Below are positions 41,901 to 49,068 of a stretch of DNA of 52,433 nucleotides, piece after piece. Where the stretch lies: NCBI GenBank assembly GCA_018813295.1, contig JAHJBZ010000021.1, positions 1 to 52,433 on the forward strand, in the 5' to 3' direction. A model generated the notes under the pieces. The model was not told where the DNA came from. It ran no database searches and saw only the letters and a list, made by a program, of their open reading frames with translations. Made by a program: the position numbers and the translations under genes. The stretch's first letter is position 1. The number at the start of each line of letters is the position of its first letter. This DNA comes from Patescibacteria group bacterium. GTDB lineage: Bacteria > Patescibacteriota > Gracilibacteria > UM-FILTER-43-11.

Positions 41901-43184
41901 GATGAAAATTTATGGACTGTTATTAATAAATTACAAAATGCAGTCCATTTAACACCAGGCGACCCTATCCTTCTTAAAGATCCGCCGCTTATGCGCCAAA
42001 AGCTTCATACAGCGCTTGGTCAGATTTATGATTATGACGAATTTATGAGCTTGGAACGTCAAAATCAAAGCAGTTATGACAGCGAAATACAAAAGTACAT
42101 TCCTTCTTATGACCGTATGCAGGATCAATTAACCGAAAGGCTTGATCAATTGCTCCAAATACATAGACGTGGCGGGAAGGTCGATCCTATGGAATATGAA
42201 TCAATTATTGAATATTCGATTACCAAAGGAAAATCATATGCGGAACAAGTGATGTTTCATCTTATGGTTGGAATTGTTGAAGGAATACTTACTCCGGATA
42301 GAGGTCTAGGACTAGATAAGCATTTGAATTTATGGCCGGCGACACAATGGATATACAGCAAGCAACCACCATTAAGCCGACAGGATTATCAGGATTATTG
42401 TGATAAATACTTTCCAAATGCTTTTAAGGATGGCAGTCTTGCAGGAGGAAATGGACATGAATTTAAAAATTTCTATTGGACCCACATCCAAAATGATATG
42501 ATGACCATACAGCGTGTTCGTAAGTCCGTATCCGAACGCCTATGGGATCATGACTGGTATAGAAGTATCGCCTGTCTTGGGGATGGTAATACGGCAAAAA
42601 GGTTCCTGTCCGGTAAATCCGGACAGCAGGAAACCAAAGATACCGGTGTTGAGAACGCTTATGCCGGTGCGGTTATGTGGCTTGAAGAAAATGCGGTTAA
42701 GCCGGAAACCATTGATTATAGAAAACACTTTGCCCGCCAGGCAGCCTGGCTTGCCATGTGTGAAGGGATACTAGATAGAACCGCTTATTTTAGAGGTGAA
42801 CATGATATTTATACTCGTTCCAATGAAAATATGGAACAGGCTGTTGCGCGTGAACAGGGTGTTACAAATCATACAAACTGGCAATTAAGAGACAATCGAA
42901 ATAAAGTGCGTAATTTTCTGGATATGATTGATCCAAACTTCTTCCGACTTTTCCGTGCAAGAACTGCACGTACTGATCAGGACAAACAGACTCTTGGCGC
43001 CCAGGCAAGACAGTATTTAATACAGCGCTTTCCGGATCAAAGAGAAAAATGGGAAAGCTTCCAGCATATCGATGATATTTTTGAAAATATGGATTTCATC
43101 ATAAAAACCATGATGAATTCATCGAATATGAGTGATGATCAGCTAAAGAGAATTATCATAGCGCAGAGAACCCGCCCTGAATAA
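38952..43184 (+). CDS. Giant coiled-coil protein with a HELLH metalloprotease-like motif
   Basis: A 1410-residue protein without a signal or membrane helix. Residues about 50-560 are a highly charged helical/coiled-coil region rich in Glu, Lys, Gln and Arg. In the middle is QLTHELLHLEFEKDEK, a zinc-protease HExxH motif at 632-636, with a candidate third ligand Glu at 692 in DDILSELYAMQRD. A flexible Gly/Ser-rich linker follows at about 745-775. The last 600 residues are again helical with many Trp, Tyr and Arg. It is the largest gene in the window. No family is recognised. It could be a cytosolic structural protein or an exported effector. It has its own promoter and stands just past the pilin and Gmad2 genes. 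Confidence 0.7.
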   Translation: MPISKNPFRHSLKKQVQDNLFLENRFVFFAARAADLGVESSIDKLKQDKKALEARLETEQDLNERSKIQDEIKRIDDEIEGLKAIEPTEAPSALMYGLQSNVQELDRQIGAEPRIDVKQELEAKKLACLESLEARQREIKDQITLEDALDQVNSDDVIIKSLDQRSFDQIHIDYLLSSDLAPFFDDQLRSQLKVAKDQITTQDFVKNTLRPQRERLIVESDTEWQTFKTDTDNQIQSLEAERDRLSKGLKTDPKKSESKARIAQIEQMIPHMKKQTENRSDWVHKRVLQKERQLAQASLLDNIPPEMLARTKQLIEEARFMRAEKIREYLRKRFEQLQEGLKQKRNIFGKSTVSGMEQDFREFKQLLIDQPQNDPKTLKSLAANIRIAERQLSMSAEEITTINENRPQIEAQVMRAHADMEALLAQFKPGEIERLQDHLRRQEAARLQALRDGKTNHAKTDYDEEKRVSLVFQTKINALEQLKLPDSELKQRFAEYGERLKRINEIEPEELEAIRQDLEALRPKLETLSNLDQSIEDALNPENDAGRRAHQTISELENARDIEEIKEVLERNLSSEHLDFVTPAEFEREYRKYTPEGFMVFYQKGDEWKIIVDQSALADPQNVIELKKQLTHELLHLEFEKDEKTRNRVRENMIESNPDWPKIRQAYINMAEAEGKSPPHGDVWEDDDILSELYAMQRDIGFTHVPGDDPKSVLNNLLAGQGLASMLGNVDEKLDDYGKGDEEATKILGASSGAAGGDLKPEGGAETSGSYDENKNKIDMFQRQIGELQASEFTSYVSGAGALLSAMNRFNKQTTSLNESFKSAEDNPILAGGIQSRIERIDKDLKTVRKALAEASSRIPNQTINPLRKLWNNTSFLSISDIVQTGVDLFEFIERRHNRRKSDHAARLGMALFQGTNMGRESRARSEKAEKEEVQEWQNRYDNMDAWELIGEIKGMRNMIDPSQDQLKAILRILAQKGRIDWRDENLWTVINKLQNAVHLTPGDPILLKDPPLMRQKLHTALGQIYDYDEFMSLERQNQSSYDSEIQKYIPSYDRMQDQLTERLDQLLQIHRRGGKVDPMEYESIIEYSITKGKSYAEQVMFHLMVGIVEGILTPDRGLGLDKHLNLWPATQWIYSKQPPLSRQDYQDYCDKYFPNAFKDGSLAGGNGHEFKNFYWTHIQNDMMTIQRVRKSVSERLWDHDWYRSIACLGDGNTAKRFLSGKSGQQETKDTGVENAYAGAVMWLEENAVKPETIDYRKHFARQAAWLAMCEGILDRTAYFRGEHDIYTRSNENMEQAVAREQGVTNHTNWQLRDNRNKVRNFLDMIDPNFFRLFRARTARTDQDKQTLGAQARQYLIQRFPDQREKWESFQHIDDIFENMDFIIKTMMNSSNMSDDQLKRIIIAQRTRPE

Positions 43185-43188
43185 TCGG

Positions 43189-44154
43189 TTAAATTTGCGA
43201 CAGGATTTCTTTTACTTCATCAATACTCTCTACCTGAACAAGCTGTGAGCGTAATTTTGCTGCACCCGGAAAACCTTGTATATAACTAGCGAAGTGTTTG
43301 CGGATATCGCGAATTCCTTTCTTTTGACCATGAACCTTTATGCTGATTTCAGCGTGGTGGATCATGAACTTTTTTAATTCGTCAAAGTCTTTTGGACGAT
43401 GACCAATGTCTCCGCCTGAGGCGGAGCCGATGCCTAGTGCCAAGCAAACCTCGCCCATAAGCCATGGATTACCAAATGTCCCGCGGCCGACCATAATACC
43501 ATCGAGGTTTTTGAGTTTCGCTTTCGCATCTTCACCGGATTTAATGTCTCCGTTTCCGGTAACCGGGATAGAGAGTTTTTCTTTAACCCGATAAATCGGA
43601 TCCCAATTAGCCTCGCCGCTGAAAGCTTGTTTTGTTGTGCGCCCGTGAATTGTAATCATCTGGGCTCCGGCGGACTCCAGCCCTTTTGTAAAATCATCCA
43701 GAGTGGAATCATCTTCCCAGCCTAGTCGTGTTTTGACGGATACGGGAAGCTTGGTATTTTTGGCGCAGGTTTCAATAATTTCAAAAGCAAGCTCCGGCGT
43801 TTTAATAAGTGCAGAACCGTGCATGGAGCCTATGACCTTTCGTGCGGGACAGCCCATATTTATATCCACTCCATCAAAACCGGCATCCTCAGCTATTTTG
43901 ACTGCCTCTTTAAAATGCTCCACCCGTTTACCAAAAAGCTGAAGAATGTTTGGGCGCTCAATTTTATCAAACTTAAGCATTTCCATCGTCTTTTTACCGC
44001 CATATGCAATCCCATCCGCACTAATTAGTTCCGTGATGCAGATTGTCGACGGGGCTATTTCCTTTATAATCTGACGAAAAGAAGAGTCGGTGTAGCCGGC
44101 CATGGGAGCTAATATTACGTAAGGTTTCTGTGCTGTATTCCAATTGAATGACAT
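43189..44154 (-). CDS. dus: tRNA-dihydrouridine synthase
   Basis: A 321-residue flavoenzyme that reduces uridines in tRNA D loops. It forms a TIM barrel with ILAPMAGYTDSSFR at the N-terminus (FMN site), NILQLFGKR, DGVDINMGCPARKVIGSMHGSALIK (catalytic Cys), VSVKTRLGWEDDS, MITIHGRTTKQAFSG and IMVGRGTFGNPWLM. The pattern is closest to DusB. At the GSASGGDIGHR segment the reading frame contains the dispersed 17-base palindrome (43410-43426), so the loop looks like an insertion. Four bases separate its stop from the convergent giant protein. Confidence 0.94.
   Translation of the reverse strand: MSFNWNTAQKPYVILAPMAGYTDSSFRQIIKEIAPSTICITELISADGIAYGGKKTMEMLKFDKIERPNILQLFGKRVEHFKEAVKIAEDAGFDGVDINMGCPARKVIGSMHGSALIKTPELAFEIIETCAKNTKLPVSVKTRLGWEDDSTLDDFTKGLESAGAQMITIHGRTTKQAFSGEANWDPIYRVKEKLSIPVTGNGDIKSGEDAKAKLKNLDGIMVGRGTFGNPWLMGEVCLALGIGSASGGDIGHRPKDFDELKKFMIHHAEISIKVHGQKKGIRDIRKHFASYIQGFPGAAKLRSQLVQVESIDEVKEILSQI
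43410..43426. repeat. GC palindrome inside the dus reading frame
   Basis: CTCCGCC-TGA-GGCGGAG. Its 15-base core is identical to the intergenic copy at 21716-21730. It encodes the GSASGGD loop of Dus. Confidence 0.75.
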
Positions 44155-44180
44155 GTTTTTCTATTATACTTTCGCCTTTG

Positions 44181-44277
44181 GCTGTGGATTCGGCTAACGC
44201 CTGTGGATGCGCTTCGCTGTGAACGTATTATGACCACAGCGAAGCGCATCCACAGCCCGATAGGGCGAATCCACAGC
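44181..44277. repeat. Nested GC-rich palindrome between priA and dus
   Basis: Inner arms of 21 bp (44201-44221, starting CTGTGGATGCGCTTCGC, and 44235-44255) lie inside outer arms of 12 bp (GCTGTGGATTCG, 44181-44192, and 44266-44277). Loop segments separate them. The core CGCTTCGCTGTG is shared with the tandem repeat in the Ddl fusion gene. Confidence 0.8.
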
Positions 44278-44286
44278 ACAAGCGAA

Positions 44287-46470
44287 TTAGGTAGTATGAA
44301 TCGGATCAACATCCACCCTCCACCCTTTTGGCGGTTTCCAGTGATCAAAAATAATGTGAGGTTTTTTGGCGCGGATTAAGACGTGGTAATAGTAGCGATT
44401 TGCCATTTTTGGAATCATGGCAGGCGCGGAAACAATTTTAAATTTTAAGTTATTAATTTTAAAAATGTCTTCAAGAGTCTCCTCTTCTATCTTAATATGT
44501 TTTCTTAGTTTTGGCAGATCACTGCCTACAACCGTAAATTTAATTAAGTTACTAAATGGCGGATAGCCGAGTTTTTCGCGAAATTTGAGTTCGTTTTCCG
44601 AAAAATTCTGATAGTCGTGTTCTGCCGCACGCTCTATTGCAAAGTGGTCTGGCTGGTAAGTTTGCAGAACCACCTGCCCAACTGAATCCCCTCTTCCGCA
44701 GCGCCCGGAAACCTGAGTAATAAGCTGAAACAGGCGCTCATGACTGCGGAAGTCCGGGATATGGAGGCCGATATCTGCAAGTATGATGCCAATTAAACTA
44801 ACACTTTTAAAATCAAGGCCTTTGGCCACCATTTGCGTGCCAATGAGAATATCGTACTGGCCATTTTTAAATGCATTATAAATCGGTTCAAATCCCTCTT
44901 TTGTACTTGTGGTGTCTTTGTCTGCACGGATTATGCGGGCTTCTGGGAAGAGCCTGCCTGCCTCCTCCTCCACTCGCTGGGTACCGACACCCACATGCTT
45001 GATATGAGGAGATTTACACTCTGGGCAAAGTAAATTGGGACGCCTGGCGTAACCGCAATAATGACAAACAAGTGCACTTTCCTTTCTGCCCATTCCACGA
45101 TGGAGCTTGAGGCTGACTTCACAATGAGGACACTCTTCTGTGTATCCACAATCTCTGCACACAACAGCTCGCGCCACTCCACGCTGGTTTACAAATAAAA
45201 TTATCTGTTCCTTATTTGCCAGACGTTCTTTGATTTTGTTTTGTAAATTGCGGGAAAAAATACTGAAGTTTTTTTGTTTAAATTCATCACGTAAGTCGAC
45301 GATTTCTACTTTTGGCAGTTCCTGTTTATTAATACGCTCAGGCAGATGGAGATATTTATAATCCCCTATTTTTGCCTTGTACATGCTCTCCAACCGCGGT
45401 GTAGCACTGCCTAAAATTAATTGAGATCCCCATAAATCCGATAGCATCTCGCCGATATGGTGAGTTTGATAATACGGGGATGATTCCTGTTTATAAGTCC
45501 ATTCGTGTTCCTCATCTAAAATCACAACGCCAAGATTTTGTGCTGGTGCAAAAATTACAGAACGCGATCCAATCACGAGTGGCGCATAACCAGAATGAAC
45601 TTTCCACCACTCCGCAGCACGCTGACCGTTAGATAATTTTGAGTGAAATAGTGCCAGATGCGGGCCGAAATAATCTTTAAAATAATCGATCATTTGCGGG
45701 GTGAGTGCAATTTCCGGTACAAGTAAAATGGCTTGTTTACCTTGTTTAATCGCCTCCAATATCACCCGCAAATAAATTTCGGTTTTACCGGAACCGGTGA
45801 TGCCATGTAATAAGACAGGCTTTGTTGAACACAAAATTTGTTCAATATTTTCCCCCTGATCACCGGTTAATTTATGTTCAAAACTTTTCAAAGGAAACTG
45901 CGCATAATCCGGTTTTGTGTAAATAGGTTTTTTAATTTCTTCGACTATTCCCTTTTCAATCAGTGAGCGAATAGTGGCTTTGGAAGCGTTAATTTCGGAT
46001 TCAGGGGTTTCGTCTTGAGCGGTTAGGAGTTCGATGATTTCTTTTTGCTTTATTCCTCTCACCTCAGAAGGCGAGATTCGCGAATCTCGCCTTCGGTGTG
46101 TGAGTTGATAACAAATTTTTTCCGGCTCCCCCAACTTCCCTTTCCAGACCTGCGTTGGAATCATCAGGCGGAGAGATCTGGTAAGAGATGTGCGATAATA
46201 ATCTGCAATTCTTTTAGCCAGCTCAATTTGTTTTTCGTTTAAGTAAAAAGACGTAATATCCTTAATTGGCTTAACTTTATCGGGACTTATGTCTTTTGCT
46301 AATTTGACGTCGATTTCGGTGATTATACCCAATGCCGTCCGATTGCGCAGAGGCACGTGAACGCCCTTTCCTACGGCACATTCTGACTCCAGTTCTTTTG
46401 GAACTGAGTATGTTAAGGGGTCATCAAACTCCCCTGCCCGTTTTAGTATTATTACTTGGATATATGTCAT
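44287..46470 (-). CDS. priA: Primosomal replication restart helicase PriA
   Basis: A 727-residue helicase that reloads the replisome at stalled forks. An N-terminal 3'-end-binding domain (VPLRNRTALGIITE) is followed by the helicase core with GITGSGKTEIYLRVI (Walker A), LDEEHEWTYKQ (Walker B) and GSATPRLES. The zinc module reads CRDCGYTEECPHC and CHYCGYARRPNLLCPEC, and the later motifs QMVAKGLDF and QVSGRCGR. Full length. At RRRDSRISPSE the frame runs straight through a 28-base palindrome (46067-46094) also found between genes, so a repeat seems to have inserted without breaking the gene. Confidence 0.95.
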   Translation of the reverse strand: MTYIQVIILKRAGEFDDPLTYSVPKELESECAVGKGVHVPLRNRTALGIITEIDVKLAKDISPDKVKPIKDITSFYLNEKQIELAKRIADYYRTSLTRSLRLMIPTQVWKGKLGEPEKICYQLTHRRRDSRISPSEVRGIKQKEIIELLTAQDETPESEINASKATIRSLIEKGIVEEIKKPIYTKPDYAQFPLKSFEHKLTGDQGENIEQILCSTKPVLLHGITGSGKTEIYLRVILEAIKQGKQAILLVPEIALTPQMIDYFKDYFGPHLALFHSKLSNGQRAAEWWKVHSGYAPLVIGSRSVIFAPAQNLGVVILDEEHEWTYKQESSPYYQTHHIGEMLSDLWGSQLILGSATPRLESMYKAKIGDYKYLHLPERINKQELPKVEIVDLRDEFKQKNFSIFSRNLQNKIKERLANKEQIILFVNQRGVARAVVCRDCGYTEECPHCEVSLKLHRGMGRKESALVCHYCGYARRPNLLCPECKSPHIKHVGVGTQRVEEEAGRLFPEARIIRADKDTTSTKEGFEPIYNAFKNGQYDILIGTQMVAKGLDFKSVSLIGIILADIGLHIPDFRSHERLFQLITQVSGRCGRGDSVGQVVLQTYQPDHFAIERAAEHDYQNFSENELKFREKLGYPPFSNLIKFTVVGSDLPKLRKHIKIEEETLEDIFKINNLKFKIVSAPAMIPKMANRYYYHVLIRAKKPHIIFDHWKPPKGWRVDVDPIHTT
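46067..46094. repeat. 28-base perfect palindrome inside priA
   Basis: The half GAAGGCGAGATTCG is followed directly by its complement, 14 bp per arm. It differs from the intergenic copy at 21783-21810 by a single base (CGCG here, CGCA there). Confidence 0.85.
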
Positions 46471-46485
46471 TTATTACTCTTAATG

Positions 46486-46550
46486 AGATGAAAATTTGAA
46501 AACTTAAAAACTTGAAAAATTTTCAGATTTTTAGATTTTTAAATTTTCAA
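46486..46550. repeat. AT-rich repeat upstream of priA
   Basis: GAAAATTTGAAAACTT and TTTTTAAATTTTC arms, with the AAACTTGAAAA unit seen at 25386 and 32605. It fills most of the gap between the lipase-like gene and priA. Confidence 0.5.
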
Positions 46551-46598
46551 AAAAGCCTAATTAGTATACAGACTTGGGATGACTCACGGAAGATCGAA

Positions 46599-47210
46599 TT
46601 AAAACCTCCCTGTCTCCAAAAAATTCTTAGTAGCAGTTATAACCTCCTTTGCATTCATTATAAACGTATGCATTCTTGGTACTATGAGAAAATCCTTCAT
46701 TCCTTCTAATTTAGTTTGATTAACCGAAACCTTTTCATCGAATTTGCCTGCAATTACACCCACTTCACAAAAGCTCGTTATATTTGGAAAATTCGCTTCT
46801 TTACTCGTTATTTGCTTCAAAGCCGGACCTATTAAACGATTGGCAACTTTAAATTTTGCCAGAAAATCCGCTAAAAAACTGCCACTATTGGGCGGGCATA
46901 GCATTACCACTCTGCCTAAATTTTCTAATTTATTGTTTGCCAGAAAACACCTTAAAAGAACCCCTCCCAAAGAATGAGTTATAAAGTTGATCTTTTTACT
47001 TTTATCCGTACATCTAACTTCTAATTCCTTTTTCAGATAATTCGAAAGATCTTCAACCGGATGTTTTGTTGAGGGGTAATTAATGTTAATAACATCATAT
47101 CCAAATTCAGTAAAAACCTTCTCCAGTTTTTTCAGGGATTGTGCAGTACGAATAAGGCCGTGTAATAGTACGATGTAATCTCCTGTTTTTGTGTCGTGTC
47201 GTATCGTCAT
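46599..47210 (-). CDS. Alpha/beta-hydrolase, lipase-like
   Basis: A 203-residue protein with IVLLHGLIRTAQSLKKL (oxyanion HG), the nucleophile elbow FITHSLGGVLLR (Ser in THSLGG) and a likely catalytic His in the last third (RMHTFIM). This is the plan of PGAP1/lipase-class serine hydrolases. There is no signal peptide. The apparent start overlaps a GTATCGTC-type repeat (ATGACGATACGACACGACAC), so translation could begin a little later. The substrate is unknown. Confidence 0.75.
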   Translation of the reverse strand: MTIRHDTKTGDYIVLLHGLIRTAQSLKKLEKVFTEFGYDVININYPSTKHPVEDLSNYLKKELEVRCTDKSKKINFITHSLGGVLLRCFLANNKLENLGRVVMLCPPNSGSFLADFLAKFKVANRLIGPALKQITSKEANFPNITSFCEVGVIAGKFDEKVSVNQTKLEGMKDFLIVPRMHTFIMNAKEVITATKNFLETGRF

Positions 47211-47222
47211 ATCGTCATTTCG

Positions 47223-47978
47223 TTAAAAGTTGTACATCCAACTCGTCACGTTCCCCTTCGTGCACCACTTGATCGCCTTTTCCACTTCTTCCCGGCAAAT
47301 ATGGAGATCTCTTTTGCAGGGGACTTCGGCATAACTAAATTCATAAAATTGATTAAGTGTAGGAAGCGCCCTTTCGTCCGCCAGCTGCCCAAGCGCCCAA
47401 ATGGCACGGTTTTTTTCTTCATAATCGTGTTCTTCGGATTCAACATATTGTATCAATCCTTCAACACAATCCCCTTCATATTGGGATCTTACTTGCGTGC
47501 ACATTGCTTCGACGCTGGAATATATGGAGAACATTGAAAAAACAAAGATTAAAGCAAATACAAAAACTCCTACGCCTAGAAGAGTTAATGCAATTTTTTT
47601 GGTTTTCAGTTTGGTTGATTTTTTAATACTTCCAATCGATTCAATTTTTACAAAATTCTCCGCAATTCTGACAATTAAAACTGCAGCTATACCCCATGTA
47701 ATAGGGAGCCAAATTGGGATGTTTAAGATCGTTGGATTTACGTATGTCCAAACGCCAAAATAGGTACAAATAGCCTCTGCGACTGACCCAAGGGCTGCAC
47801 CAATTATGAAAAATATATAATCGTGTTTTTTGTGCCAAAACCTGTTACCAATTAGATAAAGAATTATTAGCACCACGAAAAGAACCATATTTTCTCCCCA
47901 AAGCGTCACAATAAAAAATAAACACAGGGCAAAAGCAATGAGTTCGTAGATTGATTCTTTTTGGATTCTTTTAAGCAT
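47223..47978 (-). CDS. Membrane protein with a C-terminal HEAT-like segment
   Basis: A 251-residue protein. Residues 1-110 hold about four membrane helices with a WTYVNPTILNIPIWLPITWG segment. A basic stretch (KKSTKLKTKKIAL) then leads to a fifth helix near 130-150. The remainder should lie outside and contains EEKNRAIWALGQLADERALPTL, a single HEAT/PBS-lyase-like repeat, with five Cys nearby (CTQVR, DCVEG, PCKRD, HICREE, KWCTK). The function is unknown, perhaps a membrane-held protein-binding platform. Twelve bases separate it from the lipase-like gene, so the two may be one operon. Confidence 0.65.
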   Translation of the reverse strand: MLKRIQKESIYELIAFALCLFFIVTLWGENMVLFVVLIILYLIGNRFWHKKHDYIFFIIGAALGSVAEAICTYFGVWTYVNPTILNIPIWLPITWGIAAVLIVRIAENFVKIESIGSIKKSTKLKTKKIALTLLGVGVFVFALIFVFSMFSIYSSVEAMCTQVRSQYEGDCVEGLIQYVESEEHDYEEKNRAIWALGQLADERALPTLNQFYEFSYAEVPCKRDLHICREEVEKAIKWCTKGNVTSWMYNF

Positions 47979-48060
47979 AGGATTTGTTTTTAAATTAACC
48001 CAAGTATCTCAAAAAACCTTAAATAGGGCTAGTTATAAATGTCGAATTAATATGAAAAAA

Positions 48061-48089
48061 TTGACGGGAGCTATAATAATCACTAAAAT
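48061..48089 (+). promoter_or_regulatory. Promoter of the structured leader and small Cys-rich gene
   Basis: TTGACG (48061-48066), a 17-base spacer and TAAAAT (48084-48089). Transcription would begin near 48096, leaving a leader of about 170 bases before ATG 48266. Confidence 0.55.
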
Positions 48090-48111
48090 ATATATGCTAT
48101 GGTCAATATTC

Positions 48112-48240
48112 TGTTACTACATTCAGGGAAATCAAAGAAAAACTCAACTTACCGTTGTGGGGTTTCTTTGTGTTAACTTGTAGTTAGTAACATCATCCAG
48201 GTCACAAATCGCGAAGCTCCACAACGGAGCTTTTTTCGTA
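48112..48240 (+). promoter_or_regulatory. Structured leader with terminator and competing pairing (attenuator or riboswitch candidate)
   Basis: CAAAGAAA and TTTCTTTG form a strong hairpin, extended inward by CTCAAC/GTTGTG, with loop TTACC. GTTACTA and TAGTAAC can close a stem around it. At 48214-48232, AAGCTCC-ACAAC-GGAGCTT followed by T residues is a good terminator. The terminator loop and flank, CCACAACGG (48219-48227), is perfectly complementary to CCGTTGTGG (48152-48160) in the first hairpin, so the two structures compete or kiss. This is the layout expected of transcription attenuation. It might instead be a free small RNA ending at the terminator. Confidence 0.5.
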
Positions 48241-48265
48241 TTACCCAAAAGAAAGGGGTATGTTC

Positions 48266-48481
48266 ATGGAAATTTGTTACTTCTGTTGGGAAAAAGGCTG
48301 GCATTCTGTCGGATGCCCCACACAGGCCGAAGATCCCAAAGCCGCCGAAAAGGCATGGGAGCGAGGCTACCACGACGCAATAGGAATGAAATCCAGGCCA
48401 CCGGAGTATAAGGGTAACTCCTTCTACACCTACGGCTACCAGCGCGGGTGCTGGTCCCGCAGTGCAAAGGACGAGCTATAG
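48266..48481 (+). CDS. Small Cys-rich, zinc-finger-like protein (GC-rich gene)
   Basis: About 71 residues from ATG 48266, which lies 8 bases after AAAGGGG. An in-frame ATG two codons earlier is too close to that site. It begins MEICYFCWEKGWHSVGCP, with CxxC and a later His/Cys, as in a zinc knuckle. Two similar segments follow: KAWERGYHDAIGMKSRPPEY and FYTYGYQRGCWSRSA, each with an aromatic-x-x-GY/GYxxG core. This pattern recalls small nucleic-acid-binding proteins such as RMF, but no family is certain. It is clearly GC-richer than its neighbours. It has its own promoter, a structured leader and a terminator. Confidence 0.65.
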   Translation: MEICYFCWEKGWHSVGCPTQAEDPKAAEKAWERGYHDAIGMKSRPPEYKGNSFYTYGYQRGCWSRSAKDEL

Positions 48482-48525
48482 CTAGCTAACTCGACCTGGT
48501 GATCCAAGGATGACCTGACCATAGC

Positions 48526-48566
48526 AAAAAAGCCCTAGTACACAAACGTGGAACGGGCTTTTCTTT
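48526..48566 (+). terminator. Terminator of the small Cys-rich gene
   Basis: AAAAGCCC (48528-48535) pairs perfectly with GGGCTTTT (48555-48562), with T-rich sequence after it and a 19-base loop. Confidence 0.8.
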
Positions 48567-48576
48567 AATAAGATAA

Positions 48577-49044
48577 CTACCCAACTTCGGTATGCGGATC
48601 CGGCAGTAATCTGATTTCCCTTTCTTTGTCCAAAGCTATCTGATGCGCAGTCCAATAAGATTTACCCTTTTCCATCTCCTTAAATTCTGTAATTTCATGA
48701 ATAACCGTGCTGTCAAAATATGCTTTGGAAACTTTCTGATTTTTTTTAATATTATCACATCCGCAGTTATTCCATTTGTTTTCATCGTAATGATGGGTGG
48801 AAATCCATATTTCATCAAGGGGGATGAATTCATGAACATATCCATGGCCGCCATGGCCGAATATAAGACTCAGATTATTTCTGACCCAGGTGCCGTCGAC
48901 AGCAAATACCTTAAAACCATCCTGCATTCTGACAAACTTTTTCCATTTTCCCTTGAGGGTAAATTTCTTATCTTTTTTATTTCCTCTGCTCTGAATATCG
49001 GCTTCTAATTTTCCCCAAAGCTTGTCTCTTTTGTCTTTTGGCAT
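48577..49044 (-). CDS. Unknown protein with HE..E and H motif
   Basis: A 155-residue soluble protein with a basic N-terminal third. The centre has FAVDGTWVRNN and IFGHGGHGYVHEFIPLDEIWIS. The last third has TVIHEITEFKEMEKGKSYWTAHQIALDKERE. The HExxE...H...E spacing of the last part could bind a metal, and His/Asp/Glu residues are over-represented throughout. No family is recognised and there is no signal peptide. It is co-directional with the kinase upstream, separated by 24 bases, and convergent with the small Cys-rich gene. Confidence 0.6.
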   Translation of the reverse strand: MPKDKRDKLWGKLEADIQSRGNKKDKKFTLKGKWKKFVRMQDGFKVFAVDGTWVRNNLSLIFGHGGHGYVHEFIPLDEIWISTHHYDENKWNNCGCDNIKKNQKVSKAYFDSTVIHEITEFKEMEKGKSYWTAHQIALDKEREIRLLPDPHTEVG

Positions 49045-49068
49045 ATTTTTTATGTATTATAAATCACG

